Assembly: GCF_045062605.1 (NCBI RefSeq)
Contig: NZ_JBJGDW010000016.1
Span: 1-64,000 of the forward strand
Length of the DNA: 64,000 nucleotides
Direction of reading: 5' to 3'
Source: Deinococcus sp045062605
Lineage (GTDB): Bacteria > Deinococcota > Deinococci > Deinococcales > Deinococcaceae
Of the stretch, positions 9,778-18,245 are shown piece after piece. Position 1 is the stretch's first letter, and each line of letters starts with the position of its first letter. The notes below the pieces were generated by a model. It was not told the origin of the DNA. It saw only the letters and a program-made list of their open reading frames with translations, and searched no databases. The position numbers were made by a program, and so were the translations under genes.

Positions 9778-11190
9778 TCAGTGGCTGTGGCTGGCCCCGC
9801 CGCCGCGCTTGCCCGCCACTTCCTCACGGACCTCGGCCACCAGGAAGGTGCAGGCTTCGGCACAGGGAATTGCGCCGGGAACGCCGTCAAAGAAGGTCTG
9901 GGGCAATTTTTCCCCGGCCCACAGGCGGGTTCGCAGGCAGCCGCCGCACACGTCCGCCGCCACCTCTTCCAACTGTTCGGGGGTGGCTTTCTGCACGCGG
10001 GCGTAGATGCCGGTCTGCCTGCGGGCGGTGGTGGCCCAGGGGGTGGGGCGCAGGGTGTGGCAGCTCTGGGCGTAGGTTTCCTCAATCACGGCGGGATACA
10101 GGTACTGCACGGCGCGCACCAGATCGGCCTGGCCCATCACGGCCCGCCAGCCACGCGGCGTGTTGCGCAGCGTATGCACCGGGCGGTGGTGTCCGCCCTC
10201 ATCGCGGCGGGTAAAATCTCGCACGCCTTCGGGGGTCACCAGCGTTTGCAGCTCGTGACCGGGGCGGCCCTCGTCCAGCGCGTGGCGCAGTTCAAAGACG
10301 CCGCTCTCGGGATGCACCAGCACCTCACCAAAGCGCAGGCCCTGGCGCGCGCGGTCCATGAAGGCGTTCCAGGCGGCGTCGTAAACCCGTTCGGTGTCGC
10401 CGTCGCTGGTACTGGCCCCCGCCGCTTCCTCGGCCAGATGCAGGATCACGTCGGCCACCGCGCTGTGGGTGCCCACTGGTTTGGCGTAATACACCGTTTG
10501 CTGGCCGTGGGGGTTGTCGGCAAACGTCGTGACCGCGCCTTCCAGGCCCATATCCTCGGGAATGGTTTCCAGCGTGTGCCAGCCCTCGGAGGCGAAGAAC
10601 GGCACCACCACCACGCGCGGAGCCTTGACCACTTCCGGCCACGTTCCCACCTTGGGGTCTTCATCCAGAAACAGGGCGTGGACAGATGCGAACTGCCCCG
10701 ACTGGCGCAGCACCTCAGCGTTCTGGTACACGATCTTGTTGCTGTTCTCGTTGCGCGTGGTGCCGTGGCCCAGCACGATCAGCGCGGTGTCCTCGGGACT
10801 GGAATCCGGCAGGGCTTCGTGGGCGCGGGCCAGGATCACGTCGGACATGCTGGGATGCACGCCGTAGGGCAGGGTGTAACGCACGGTGCGTCCGCCCAGC
10901 ACGCGCGCCACGCCTTCGGGCGGCACCGGTCCCTGATGGCCCAGGCCCATTTCACGCGGAATCACAGTCTCGGTGAAGTAGCCCTCGGAGATGAACATGG
11001 GAATCACGGTGACGTCCGTGCTGGCGGTGGTTTTCAGCACCTGCCGCAGCGAGGGTTCCTCTTTCCAGTAGCCCTCCACCACCTCGTCGTAGAGGCCGCG
11101 TGCGCGAATCATTTCGGCGTAGCGGTAGACCGCCGCCGCCGATTCGCCGTTGAGGTGGGAGCCGTGACCGATCAGAACCAGAGAACGCAT
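9778..11190 (-). CDS. Double CbiX-type chelatase with DR2241-type cysteine domain
   Basis: A 470-residue protein. Two sirohydrochlorin-chelatase-like (CbiX) halves are visible: SLVLIGHGSHLNGES at the start, and TALIVLGHGTTRNENSNK near residue 138. Each holds a GHG histidine. The C-terminal third resembles the iron-sulfur region of D. radiodurans DR2241. It has SCHTLRP, DVCGGC and PCAEAC cysteines that could bind a 4Fe-4S cluster, and ends in SHSH. Probable role: metal insertion into a tetrapyrrole or metal handling. A GTG at 11199 is an alternative start, but the ATG at 11190 begins the domain. No cobalamin or siroheme genes are adjacent. Confidence 0.85.
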   Translation of the reverse strand: MRSLVLIGHGSHLNGESAAAVYRYAEMIRARGLYDEVVEGYWKEEPSLRQVLKTTASTDVTVIPMFISEGYFTETVIPREMGLGHQGPVPPEGVARVLGGRTVRYTLPYGVHPSMSDVILARAHEALPDSSPEDTALIVLGHGTTRNENSNKIVYQNAEVLRQSGQFASVHALFLDEDPKVGTWPEVVKAPRVVVVPFFASEGWHTLETIPEDMGLEGAVTTFADNPHGQQTVYYAKPVGTHSAVADVILHLAEEAAGASTSDGDTERVYDAAWNAFMDRARQGLRFGEVLVHPESGVFELRHALDEGRPGHELQTLVTPEGVRDFTRRDEGGHHRPVHTLRNTPRGWRAVMGQADLVRAVQYLYPAVIEETYAQSCHTLRPTPWATTARRQTGIYARVQKATPEQLEEVAADVCGGCLRTRLWAGEKLPQTFFDGVPGAIPCAEACTFLVAEVREEVAGKRGGGASHSH

Positions 11191-11353
11191 ATCACGCACT
11201 GTAACGCCGGGTCCGGCGCAGAAATGTCCCGTTTGTTGCTGGATAGACCCTGCCGGAGATAAGTGAACCTGAATTCAGCCCTCACGCCGGTCAACTCCGA
11301 AACGCCTAGCGTAAGAGGCGACACAAACCCAGTTCAACTCAGGAGGTTCAACC

Positions 11354-11782
11354 ATGTTTTTTAACCAGAAAGAGCGTCACGAGCAGATGGCCAGACTCGA
11401 TCCCCGCGACACCAATGGCGACGGCGTGGTCAGCCCGCAGGAAGCCGCCGCCTACATTCAGGATTACATGTCCAATGCCTCCCCCGAGGAGCGTCAGCAG
11501 ATCCTGAAGGACTACATCGGCGGCATGTCGCCTGACCAGCGCCAGCAGATGGGCGACGCCATCGTGCAAAGCCCGGCCAACCCCGTACAGCGCGTCAATC
11601 ACGAGGATCCCAACGATCTGGCCGACGCCTATACCCGTACCGCGCAGGCCCCAGCGCAGAACGGTCAAAGCCCGCTGGAAGCCGCCTTTGGTGCGGGTGG
11701 AATGCTGAGCAATCCGATGGTCAAGGCCGGTCTGGTGGGTCTGGCCGGGATGATCGGCAGCAAGCTCCTGCGTGGCCGATAA
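11354..11782 (+). CDS. EF-hand-motif protein with C-terminal hydrophobic segment
   Basis: A 142-residue protein with a strong AGGAGG ribosome site 9 bases before the ATG. Residues 16-30 carry DPRDTNGDGVVSPQEA, a good EF-hand calcium loop (D-x-N-x-D-G-x-x-S-x-x-E). A helical middle section repeats EERQQILKDYIGGMSPDQRQQM (shown in part). The C terminus is Gly/Ala/Leu rich (VGLAGMIGSKLL) and could insert in or touch a membrane. The function is unknown. It is divergent from the CbiX gene and converges on the HIT gene. Confidence 0.8.
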   Translation: MFFNQKERHEQMARLDPRDTNGDGVVSPQEAAAYIQDYMSNASPEERQQILKDYIGGMSPDQRQQMGDAIVQSPANPVQRVNHEDPNDLADAYTRTAQAPAQNGQSPLEAAFGAGGMLSNPMVKAGLVGLAGMIGSKLLRGR

Positions 11783-11808
11783 CCCGACTCCATTAGCTTG
11801 AATGGCAG

Positions 11809-12357
11809 CTATTCCAGCACCACGCCAATCTCTACACGCAGCCGCTTGATGATGGCGCGGCGAACCTCGGCTGGGACAGTGGTTTTGCGCCATTCAAGCG
11901 GTTCCCCGAAAGTCAGATCGTCAAAGGCCATGCCGCCGAAGTGGACAGGCTGGGCGTAACGCGGCGTGATGTGCCAGTGGACGTGCGGATTGGGCTGACC
12001 ATCCCTGAATGGTGGGTCCGGCTCAGCCTCGCGGTAGGCCCAGTTGCGCTGGTAGGCCATATTGATCAGTGCCGCTCCGAACGCGCGTTCCAGCGCAGGC
12101 TCCAGCGCCGTGATGACGGTCTGAAAATCCTGCCACTCGGCTGGGGTCAGGTCCGCCATGCGGGGAACGTGGCGGCGGGTTGCCAGCAGCACGTTGCCCA
12201 GCCCGCACTGCGAAGGATGCAGAACCACCTTCCAACCGTCCGTGAAAAATATGGTGTCTGGGTCATGCTGGGGCGGCGTGCAGGAAATACACTCGCGGTT
12301 GAGGGCGGCAGCGGGCGCGGCAGCCAGCGCCCGAAAGATCGGCTTAGCGTCCCCCAT
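11809..12357 (-). CDS. HIT-family nucleotide hydrolase/transferase
   Basis: The histidine-triad motif is PHVHWHITPRY near residue 130, in the GalT/Ap4A branch of the HIT fold. Upstream lie LNRECISC and GNVLLATRRHVPRMADL, typical of HIT proteins. An ATG at 12357 gives 182 residues and overlaps the guaB stop by 14 bp; a longer frame to 12405 adds a low-complexity basic head lying entirely inside guaB. It likely cleaves a dinucleotide or nucleoside phosphoramidate, and is co-transcribed with guaB. Confidence 0.88.
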   Translation of the reverse strand: MGDAKPIFRALAAAPAAALNRECISCTPPQHDPDTIFFTDGWKVVLHPSQCGLGNVLLATRRHVPRMADLTPAEWQDFQTVITALEPALERAFGAALINMAYQRNWAYREAEPDPPFRDGQPNPHVHWHITPRYAQPVHFGGMAFDDLTFGEPLEWRKTTVPAEVRRAIIKRLRVEIGVVLE

Positions 12358-13873
12358 AGTTCGGCGCTTCCTTGGTGATGGTGACGCCGTGTGGGTGGCT
12401 TTCAATCAGACTGGCTCCGGTGATCCGCACAAACTGGGCGCGATCGCGCAGAGCTTGCAGGTCCGGTGCGCCGCAGTAGCCCATGCTGCTCTTGAGGCCG
12501 CCGACAAACTGATAGATGACCTCGCCCGCCGTTCCCCGGTAGGCGATGATGCCCTCGATGCCCTCGGGGACAAATTTGCGGCTGCTACTCTGAAAGTAGC
12601 GGTCACTGCTGCCCTGGTCCATTGCGCCCAGACTGCCCATGCCCCGGTAGCTCTTGTAGCGCCGCCCGTCGCGCAGGATGGATTCGCCGGGGGCCTCGTC
12701 GGTCCCGGCCAGCATGCTGCCCATCATGACCACGCTTGCGCCCGCCGCGATGGCCTTGGGCACGTCCCCGGTCTGCTTGATGCCGCCGTCTGCAATGACG
12801 GGAATCCCGGCTTCCATCGCGGCGGCGCTGGCCTCGAAGATGGCGGTGATCTGGGGAACGCCGACGCCCGTGACGATGCGGGTAGTGCAGATTGACCCAG
12901 GTCCTATGCCAACCTTAACCGCGTCTGCACCGGCTAAAATCAGGTCTCTGGTCCCGGAGCGCGTGGCGACATTGCCCGCGATCACATCCACATCAAACTG
13001 CTCTTTCACCCGCGACAGTGCGTTCAGGATGCCCTGGCTGTGACCGTGGGCGCTGTCCAGCACCAGCACATCTACACCAGCCGCCACCAGCGCCGCGCTC
13101 CGGTCCATCAGGTCCGCGCTGACGCCGATGGCCGCCGCGACGCGCAGCCTTCCCAGCCCGTCCTTGGCGGCGTTGGGGTACTTGACGCGCTTGGTCAGGT
13201 CCTTGATGGTGATCAGACCGCGCAGCATGTTGTCGCCGTCCACCACCAGCAGTTTCTCGATGCGGTGGCGTTTGAAGATCTCCTGCGCCTGCTCCAGCGT
13301 GGTGCCCACCGGGACGGTGATCAGGCCCTCGCGGGTCATCACGTCCTGAATGGGGGTGGACAGGTCATCGATAAAACGCATGTCGCGGTTGGTGATGATG
13401 CCCAGCAACTTCCCCACCGGATCGGTGATGGGCACGCCGCTGATGCGGTACTCGCCCATCATGCGGTCTGCCTCGCCCACAGTGGCGTGGGGGGGCAGCG
13501 TGATGGGATCAACGATCATGCCGCTCTCTGAACGCTTGACCTTGCGGACCATTTCCGCCTGCGCGTCGATGTCCATATTCTTGTGGATCACGCCGATGCC
13601 GCCCTCGCGGGCCATCGCCACCGCCATGCCCATTTCGGTCACGGTGTCCATCGCCGCGCTGACGAAGGGGATGTTCAGCCGCACGCGGCGGGTCAACTGC
13701 GCCGAGACGTCTACCTCGTGCGGCAGCACCGTGGAATGGCGCGGCTGGAGCAGCACGTCGTCGAAGGTGATGCCCTCCTGGCTGAACTTGTAGGCGAAAC
13801 GGTCTTGCTGTTGGTCCTGATGGTCGGCGGCGGCAAAAGCCGGGGCATCCGGGGCAGAAGTGGGCGCACTCAT
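12344..13873 (-). CDS. guaB: Inosine-5'-monophosphate dehydrogenase (GuaB)
   Basis: Converts IMP to XMP, the guanine branch of purine synthesis. The 509-residue protein has the catalytic loop GPGSICTTRIVTGVG, two CBS domains inserted at about residues 115-230 (DPVGKLLGIITNRDMRF, then GDNMLRGLITIKDLTKR), and the flap sequence YRGMGSLGAM. The ATG lies 9 bases after a TACACT -10-like box on the minus strand, which suggests a leaderless transcript. It is separate from the main pur cluster but close to it. Confidence 0.97.
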   Translation of the reverse strand: MSAPTSAPDAPAFAAADHQDQQQDRFAYKFSQEGITFDDVLLQPRHSTVLPHEVDVSAQLTRRVRLNIPFVSAAMDTVTEMGMAVAMAREGGIGVIHKNMDIDAQAEMVRKVKRSESGMIVDPITLPPHATVGEADRMMGEYRISGVPITDPVGKLLGIITNRDMRFIDDLSTPIQDVMTREGLITVPVGTTLEQAQEIFKRHRIEKLLVVDGDNMLRGLITIKDLTKRVKYPNAAKDGLGRLRVAAAIGVSADLMDRSAALVAAGVDVLVLDSAHGHSQGILNALSRVKEQFDVDVIAGNVATRSGTRDLILAGADAVKVGIGPGSICTTRIVTGVGVPQITAIFEASAAAMEAGIPVIADGGIKQTGDVPKAIAAGASVVMMGSMLAGTDEAPGESILRDGRRYKSYRGMGSLGAMDQGSSDRYFQSSSRKFVPEGIEGIIAYRGTAGEVIYQFVGGLKSSMGYCGAPDLQALRDRAQFVRITGASLIESHPHGVTITKEAPNYGGR

Positions 13874-14022
13874 GCTTTAGAAGTGTAAGCACTTTGGAGG
13901 TGGGGCGCAGTGGTGGGGTTTACATGACCGGGAAGAAGAGGCAGTGATCTGTGGGCGAATCTCCATGTCAGCCGATTAGCCCTCTGCCTGCTGGGGCGGG
14001 GGCGAAGGATTCGGTGTCCCGC

Positions 14023-14235
14023 TTACCCCTGCGAGTTCTCGCCCGTTTCCTGGGCGTCGGGATCGGGGCGTTCCTCCGGCTGCTCAGCCTCGCTGGCGGT
14101 TCCCAGCAGCACGCTGGCAAAGCTGCGCTTCTCCGCTGCGTCGGCGCTGGCCGGGGTGCCTTCCTCATGATCATCGTGAATGCCGACGAGTGGAGAGGTG
14201 TCTTTTAAACCTGTGCCCTTCTGATCATCGTCCAT
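14023..14235 (-). CDS. Small acidic hypothetical protein
   Basis: A 70-residue, strongly acidic frame (MDDDQKGTGLKDTSPLVGIH and onward) with a GAGG ribosome site 8 bases before the ATG at 14235. It has no hydrophobic segment or known motif and appears disordered. Opposite-strand frames overlap it (13951-14208), but they lack a ribosome site and have improbable composition. Existence as a gene is moderately supported. Confidence 0.45.
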   Translation of the reverse strand: MDDDQKGTGLKDTSPLVGIHDDHEEGTPASADAAEKRSFASVLLGTASEAEQPEERPDPDAQETGENSQG

Positions 14236-14350
14236 GCGCCAGCCTCGGTCATCTGGTGGCCGCCGGGATATGGAAAGGGTCAAGCGGTCTTGAGAACGGG
14301 GCGCGGCGGCAAGCGGCGTGGATGCCCAGCGCCTCTGCCATCATGTCCCC

Positions 14351-14845
14351 ATGAGTGATTTAGACGGACGCATGGGCGGCCTCACGGCGGGCTACGACAT
14401 CAAGGCAAAATGGGACGGCGAACGCCTGCACGGGCGCGTCGGCGGGCGCTTTAATGGCAAGGATACTGACCTGACCCTCAAAGGCGGCAAGGTGGACGGA
14501 CGAATCGGCGGGGTCTTCGGCGGCTTCGACGCGGACGGCAAGGTCAGTGGCGAGCGGGTGGAGGTCCGTCTGGGCGGGCACATCAACGGCGACAACGTGG
14601 ACCTGCGGGTCAGCGCCGATGGCATCAAAGGGCGTTTCTCGGGGCGGATCGACGGCAAGACGGTTGATCTGCGGGTGGACGGTCAGAAACTGCGCGGACG
14701 CGTCGGTGGCCATCTGGACGGCAAGGACGTGGACCTCGATTGCGGTGAGGTGCCGCCTGCCCTCGCCGCGCTGGCCGCCGTCTGCGCGTTCAAGGCGCTG
14801 GAAGACGAGCAGAACGACGCGGCGGCCAGTTCCAGTTCGTCCTGA
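14351..14845 (+). CDS. Glycine/aspartate-rich repeat protein
   Basis: A 164-residue protein built from about seven degenerate repeats of roughly 16-18 residues between residues 5 and 125. They have the form 'G-R-hydrophobic-G-G-x-hydrophobic-x-G-x-x-hydrophobic-D-hydrophobic' (LHGRVGGRFNGKDTDLTL, VDGRIGGVFGG, IKGRFSGRIDGKTVDLRV, LRGRVGGHLDGKDVDLDC). The period and alternating hydrophobics suggest a beta-solenoid or stacked beta-hairpins. The tail has an alanine-rich helix (PALAALAAVCAFKALEDE) and ends in serines. No signal peptide is seen. Function unknown. It precedes the AAA ATPase gene by 79 bp. Confidence 0.75.
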   Translation: MSDLDGRMGGLTAGYDIKAKWDGERLHGRVGGRFNGKDTDLTLKGGKVDGRIGGVFGGFDADGKVSGERVEVRLGGHINGDNVDLRVSADGIKGRFSGRIDGKTVDLRVDGQKLRGRVGGHLDGKDVDLDCGEVPPALAALAAVCAFKALEDEQNDAAASSSSS

Positions 14846-14924
14846 AGCCTCGCCTTCTTCAACACCTCATTCTCCAGCAACCCGCACATTCCGCTTCCAG
14901 GCACCGTGCTACGGTTTTTTGGAT

Positions 14925-16388
14925 ATGACCGCTGCAACTATGACCGCCACCAGAGCCAGAACGCTGGGTGAACTGCTGGAACTGCCCGGTTATGCCGGAC
15001 GCACGCCCTTCGACGGAAAAATACGACTGGTGCAGGATGAAGTCCGCGAGAACCTGACCCGCAAGCTCAGGAACGGCGAGGAACTGTTCCCCGGCGTGGT
15101 GGGCTACGACGACACCGTGATCCCGCAACTGGTCAACGCCCTGCTGGCGCGGCAGAACTTTATTCTGCTGGGGCTGCGCGGTCAGGCCAAGAGCCGCATC
15201 CTGCGGGCCATCACCGAGCTGCTGGACGACGTGGTACCCGTGATTGAAGGCGTGGATATGCCCGACGATCCCGTGAACCCCATTGGCGCGGAAGGCAAGC
15301 ACCTGCTGGAAGCCCACGGCATGGACCTGCCCATTCGCTGGCTGCCCCGCGCGGACCGCTACGTGGAAAAGCTGGCGACGCCCGACGTGACCGTGGCGGA
15401 CCTGATCGGCGACGTGGACCCGATCAAGGCCGCCCGTCTGGGCACCTCGCTGGGCGACACCCGCAGCATGCACTTCGGGCTGCTGCCGCGCGCCAACCGG
15501 GGCATCTTCGCCATCAACGAGCTGGCCGATCTTGCACCCAAGGTGCAGGTGGCGATGTTCAACATCCTTCAGGAAGGCGACGTGCAGATCAAGGGCTACC
15601 CCATCCGCCTGGAGCTGGACGTGATGCTGGTCTTCAGTGCCAACCCCGAGGACTACACCGCACGCGGCAAGATCGTCACGCCGCTGAAGGACAGGATTGG
15701 CAGTGAAATCCGCACCCACTACCCCACCGACGTGAAGCTGGGCATGGGCATCACCGCGCAGGAAGCGGTTAAGGACGACGCCGTGACCGTGCCCGCTTTC
15801 ATGGCCGAGCTGATTGAAGAAATCGCCTTCCAGGCCCGCGAGGATGGCCGCGTGGACAAGATGTCGGGCGTCTCCCAGCGCCTGCCGATCAGCCTCTTGG
15901 AAGTCGCCGCCGCCAACGCCGAGCGCCGCAGCCTGATTGGCGGCGATGAAGCCGTGGTGCGCGTCAGCGACGTATACGCGGGCCTGCCAGCCATTACCGG
16001 CAAGATGGAACTGGAATACGAGGGTGAGCTGAAAGGCGCAGACAACGTGGCCAAGGAAGTTATCCGCAAGGCGGCGGGCGCAGTTTACGGACGCCTGTGC
16101 GGCAGCATGGACACCCAGGCGCTGGAAAAGTGGTTCGAGGACGGCAATGTCTTCCGCTTTCCGCAGTCCGGCGATTCCGGCGCGGCCATGAAGGCGACGG
16201 AGGAAGTCCCCGGTCTGAGCGATATTGCCGCCGAGGTGGCCGACAGCAACAGCGACGCCGTGCGTGTGAGTGCTGCCGAGTTCGTGCTGGAAGGGCTGTA
16301 TGGCCGCAAGAAGCTCTCGCGTGCCGAGGAACTGTACGCCGCCCCCGAACCCGAAACCCGTCAGCAGCGCGGCGGACGCTGGAACTGA
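14925..16388 (+). CDS. BchI/MoxR-like AAA+ ATPase
   Basis: A 487-residue AAA+ protein of the magnesium-chelatase-subunit-I/MoxR group. The Walker A is GLRGQAKSRIL, with Ala in place of the usual second glycine of the loop. The Walker B region is GIFAINELADL, followed by NILQEGDVQIKGYP and the sensor-like VFSANPEDYTARG. No von Willebrand A partner gene is adjacent, although such ATPases usually act with one. The ATG at 14925 follows a TACGGT-like -10. Likely a chaperone that remodels or metallates a partner. The stop codon lies inside a perfect 17-bp tandem duplication. Confidence 0.88.
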   Translation: MTAATMTATRARTLGELLELPGYAGRTPFDGKIRLVQDEVRENLTRKLRNGEELFPGVVGYDDTVIPQLVNALLARQNFILLGLRGQAKSRILRAITELLDDVVPVIEGVDMPDDPVNPIGAEGKHLLEAHGMDLPIRWLPRADRYVEKLATPDVTVADLIGDVDPIKAARLGTSLGDTRSMHFGLLPRANRGIFAINELADLAPKVQVAMFNILQEGDVQIKGYPIRLELDVMLVFSANPEDYTARGKIVTPLKDRIGSEIRTHYPTDVKLGMGITAQEAVKDDAVTVPAFMAELIEEIAFQAREDGRVDKMSGVSQRLPISLLEVAAANAERRSLIGGDEAVVRVSDVYAGLPAITGKMELEYEGELKGADNVAKEVIRKAAGAVYGRLCGSMDTQALEKWFEDGNVFRFPQSGDSGAAMKATEEVPGLSDIAAEVADSNSDAVRVSAAEFVLEGLYGRKKLSRAEELYAAPEPETRQQRGGRWN

Positions 16389-16411
16389 GTTAAGGCTGGA
16401 ACTGAGTTAAG
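16378..16411. repeat. 17-bp perfect tandem duplication at a stop codon
   Basis: GCTGGAACTGAGTTAAG occurs at 16378-16394 and again, head to tail, at 16395-16411. The first copy carries the last codons and TGA of the AAA ATPase. The second copy is non-coding. Confidence 0.95.
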
Positions 16412-16483
16412 CAGGACAACGAAGGGAGTCGCTGGGGTTTTTCCCGGTGGCTCCATTTTGCTGTCCCGGCTAGAATCGCCCCC

Positions 16484-16687
16484 ATGCCCTACATCAACGT
16501 CCGGTTGACCCGCAAGGACATCACCACCGAGCAGAAGGCCCAGATCGTCCGCGAAATTACTGCCACCATGCAGAGCGTGCTGGGCAAGAAGCCGGAGAGC
16601 GTGCATATCGTCATTGATGAGATAGACCCGGAGAACTGGGGCTACGCGGGCGAGCTGACCTCCGAACACCGCAAGCGGCAGTCGTAA
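16484..16687 (+). CDS. 4-oxalocrotonate tautomerase family protein
   Basis: A 67-residue tautomerase. Pro2 (catalytic Pro1 after Met removal) starts the protein PYINVRLTRKDITTEQKAQ, and the HIVIDEIDPENWGYAGEL end is typical of the family. Such proteins form hexamers with N-terminal proline as base. The natural substrate cannot be deduced. The following gene starts 8 bp downstream. Confidence 0.93.
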   Translation: MPYINVRLTRKDITTEQKAQIVREITATMQSVLGKKPESVHIVIDEIDPENWGYAGELTSEHRKRQS

Positions 16688-16694
16688 TTTACCC

Positions 16695-17363
16695 GTGCTG
16701 CCCGATGTCCTGACCGAACTGACCGACTACTTTGCGCCGCTCTCCACCTTTCAACGGGAGGAGGGCGGTGCGGTCACGCTGCTGACACCGGGCGTGAACG
16801 TGCTGGGGCTGAACGCGACGTATCTGCCAGAAGCGGTGCCGGATCTGCGTTCTGCGCTGGCGTGGCACATGGCGCATGAGCTTCCGCCGCTGCTGGCCTC
16901 CCTCTCGCCTGTTGCCGGGGCGCAGCAGGTGGCAGCGCTGGAGGTGGGCACCTTCACGCCCACCCAGGCGCAGGAGTCCAACATCGTGGTGGAGCAGATC
17001 AGCCGCCTGCACATGCAGAAATGGGCTGATGTCCTGACTGCGGCACACGGCACGCCGGAATGGGCCACGCCGCTGGCCCGACATCTGGCGGCGCGACTGG
17101 AAGGGCAGCGCGACTATCTGCCTTTGCTGGCTTACGACAGCGCGGGCGAGGCCGCGGGTGCGCTGCTGTGGCATGGCGTGACTAGCAGCATCAATGGAAG
17201 AGGAGCAGCGCATCTGTGGGGCGTGACCGACGAAACCGCCCGCCTGCCGCTGCTGAATGCCGCCTGGGCGCTGGCGGAGGGGCTGCGTGTCTCGTCCCTC
17301 CTCGGCGAACTGGCACTTCTGGAGGTCACGGGGGTGGTTTTCGGGGTGAGCGGTGGCGAATAA
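16695..17363 (+). CDS. Uncharacterised protein
   Basis: A 222-residue protein starting at GTG. I do not recognise the family. The second half (YLPLLAYDSAGEAAGALLWHG, shown in part, then AAHLWGVTDE and LLNAAWALAEGLRV) has a strand-strand-helix order reminiscent of GNAT acetyltransferases, but the acetyl-CoA loop is not evident. It is packed between the tautomerase and the CAP-domain lipoprotein in the same orientation and is probably co-transcribed with them. Confidence 0.65.
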   Translation: MLPDVLTELTDYFAPLSTFQREEGGAVTLLTPGVNVLGLNATYLPEAVPDLRSALAWHMAHELPPLLASLSPVAGAQQVAALEVGTFTPTQAQESNIVVEQISRLHMQKWADVLTAAHGTPEWATPLARHLAARLEGQRDYLPLLAYDSAGEAAGALLWHGVTSSINGRGAAHLWGVTDETARLPLLNAAWALAEGLRVSSLLGELALLEVTGVVFGVSGGE

Positions 17364-17403
17364 ACCCCAATCGCTTGTGCCCATTCCCGCTTTAATGGGG
17401 AAG

Positions 17404-18177
17404 ATGCGCCCCCCTCCCTTCATCGTCCTGAGCCTGAGCGTCCTGACCCTGGTAGCCTGCGCGCCCCGCACGGCCCAAACAACGGTGATTCCTGGGCCAG
17501 TCCAGACCGAGGTGCGTCCTGTGCGCCTGGGCATGGGACAGGATATGCAGCTTGAGGTGAGCCTGAACGGACGCAGGGTGCCGCCCAATGAGCTGAACTG
17601 GACCAGCAGCGATGCGCGCGTCGTGTCGGTCTCGGCGGGTGGGCTAGCGCAGGCGGCCACGGCGGGTCAGGCGGCGGTGCGGGCCACCCAGACCGGATCG
17701 GGCCGCATCCTGGCCGAGTTCCGCATGCAGGTCACGGCCCCGCCGCCCGCCACCCCACAGCGCCTAGACACGATGACCGGGCAGGTGCTGGAACTGTCCA
17801 ATGCCGCGCGGGCCAGGGGCCAGACATGTGGCGCACAAAACTTTCCGCCCGCGCCCCCGCTGAACTCCGAGGCCCGGCTGGGCGCGGCGGCCCAGGCCCA
17901 CGCCGCCGATATGGCCGCCCTGAATTATTTCAGCCACACCAGCCAGGACGGGCGCACGCTGAAGAACCGGATCGACGCTGCCGGGTATGGCTGGCGCGCG
18001 ATTGCCGAGAACATCGCCGCCGGGCAGACCAGCGCACAGGAAGTGGTGACCGGCTGGCTGAACAGCGAGGGCCACTGCCGCAACCTGATGAACGCCGAGT
18101 ACCGTGAACTGGGCATCGGTCTGGCCCGGAACGCGGGCGGCAAGCTCTACTGGGTGCAGGACTTCGGCACGCGCTGA
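17404..18177 (+). CDS. Exported lipoprotein with Ig-like and CAP/SCP domains
   Basis: A 257-residue protein. A signal peptide runs into the lipobox LVAC (Cys about residue 18). A beta-rich segment resembling a bacterial Ig-like (Big2) domain follows (GRRVPPNELNWTSSDARVVS). The C-terminal CAP/SCP domain begins QVLELSNAARARGQTCG, with ADMAALNYFSHTSQDG, AENIAAGQTSAQEVVTGWLN and HCRNLMNAEYRELGIG. The CAP histidine and glutamate positions are conserved. Upstream in-frame starts at 17353 and 17395 are less likely. Anchored on the cell surface; probable role in envelope interaction. Confidence 0.88.
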   Translation: MRPPPFIVLSLSVLTLVACAPRTAQTTVIPGPVQTEVRPVRLGMGQDMQLEVSLNGRRVPPNELNWTSSDARVVSVSAGGLAQAATAGQAAVRATQTGSGRILAEFRMQVTAPPPATPQRLDTMTGQVLELSNAARARGQTCGAQNFPPAPPLNSEARLGAAAQAHAADMAALNYFSHTSQDGRTLKNRIDAAGYGWRAIAENIAAGQTSAQEVVTGWLNSEGHCRNLMNAEYRELGIGLARNAGGKLYWVQDFGTR

Positions 18178-18245
18178 GCGGTTGTGGGTGGCGGTTACAG
18201 CCGAAAGTATTGAACCCCCGAACGCCGCCCGACGTACCTTCTGAT

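Noticed and set aside
9781..11262. 493-codon + strand frame opposite the CbiX/DR2241 gene
   Set aside because: Shadow frame; the minus-strand protein has clear domains and cysteine motifs.
13951..14208. 85-codon + strand frame near 14 kb
   Set aside because: No ribosome site, and it overlaps a better supported minus-strand small gene.
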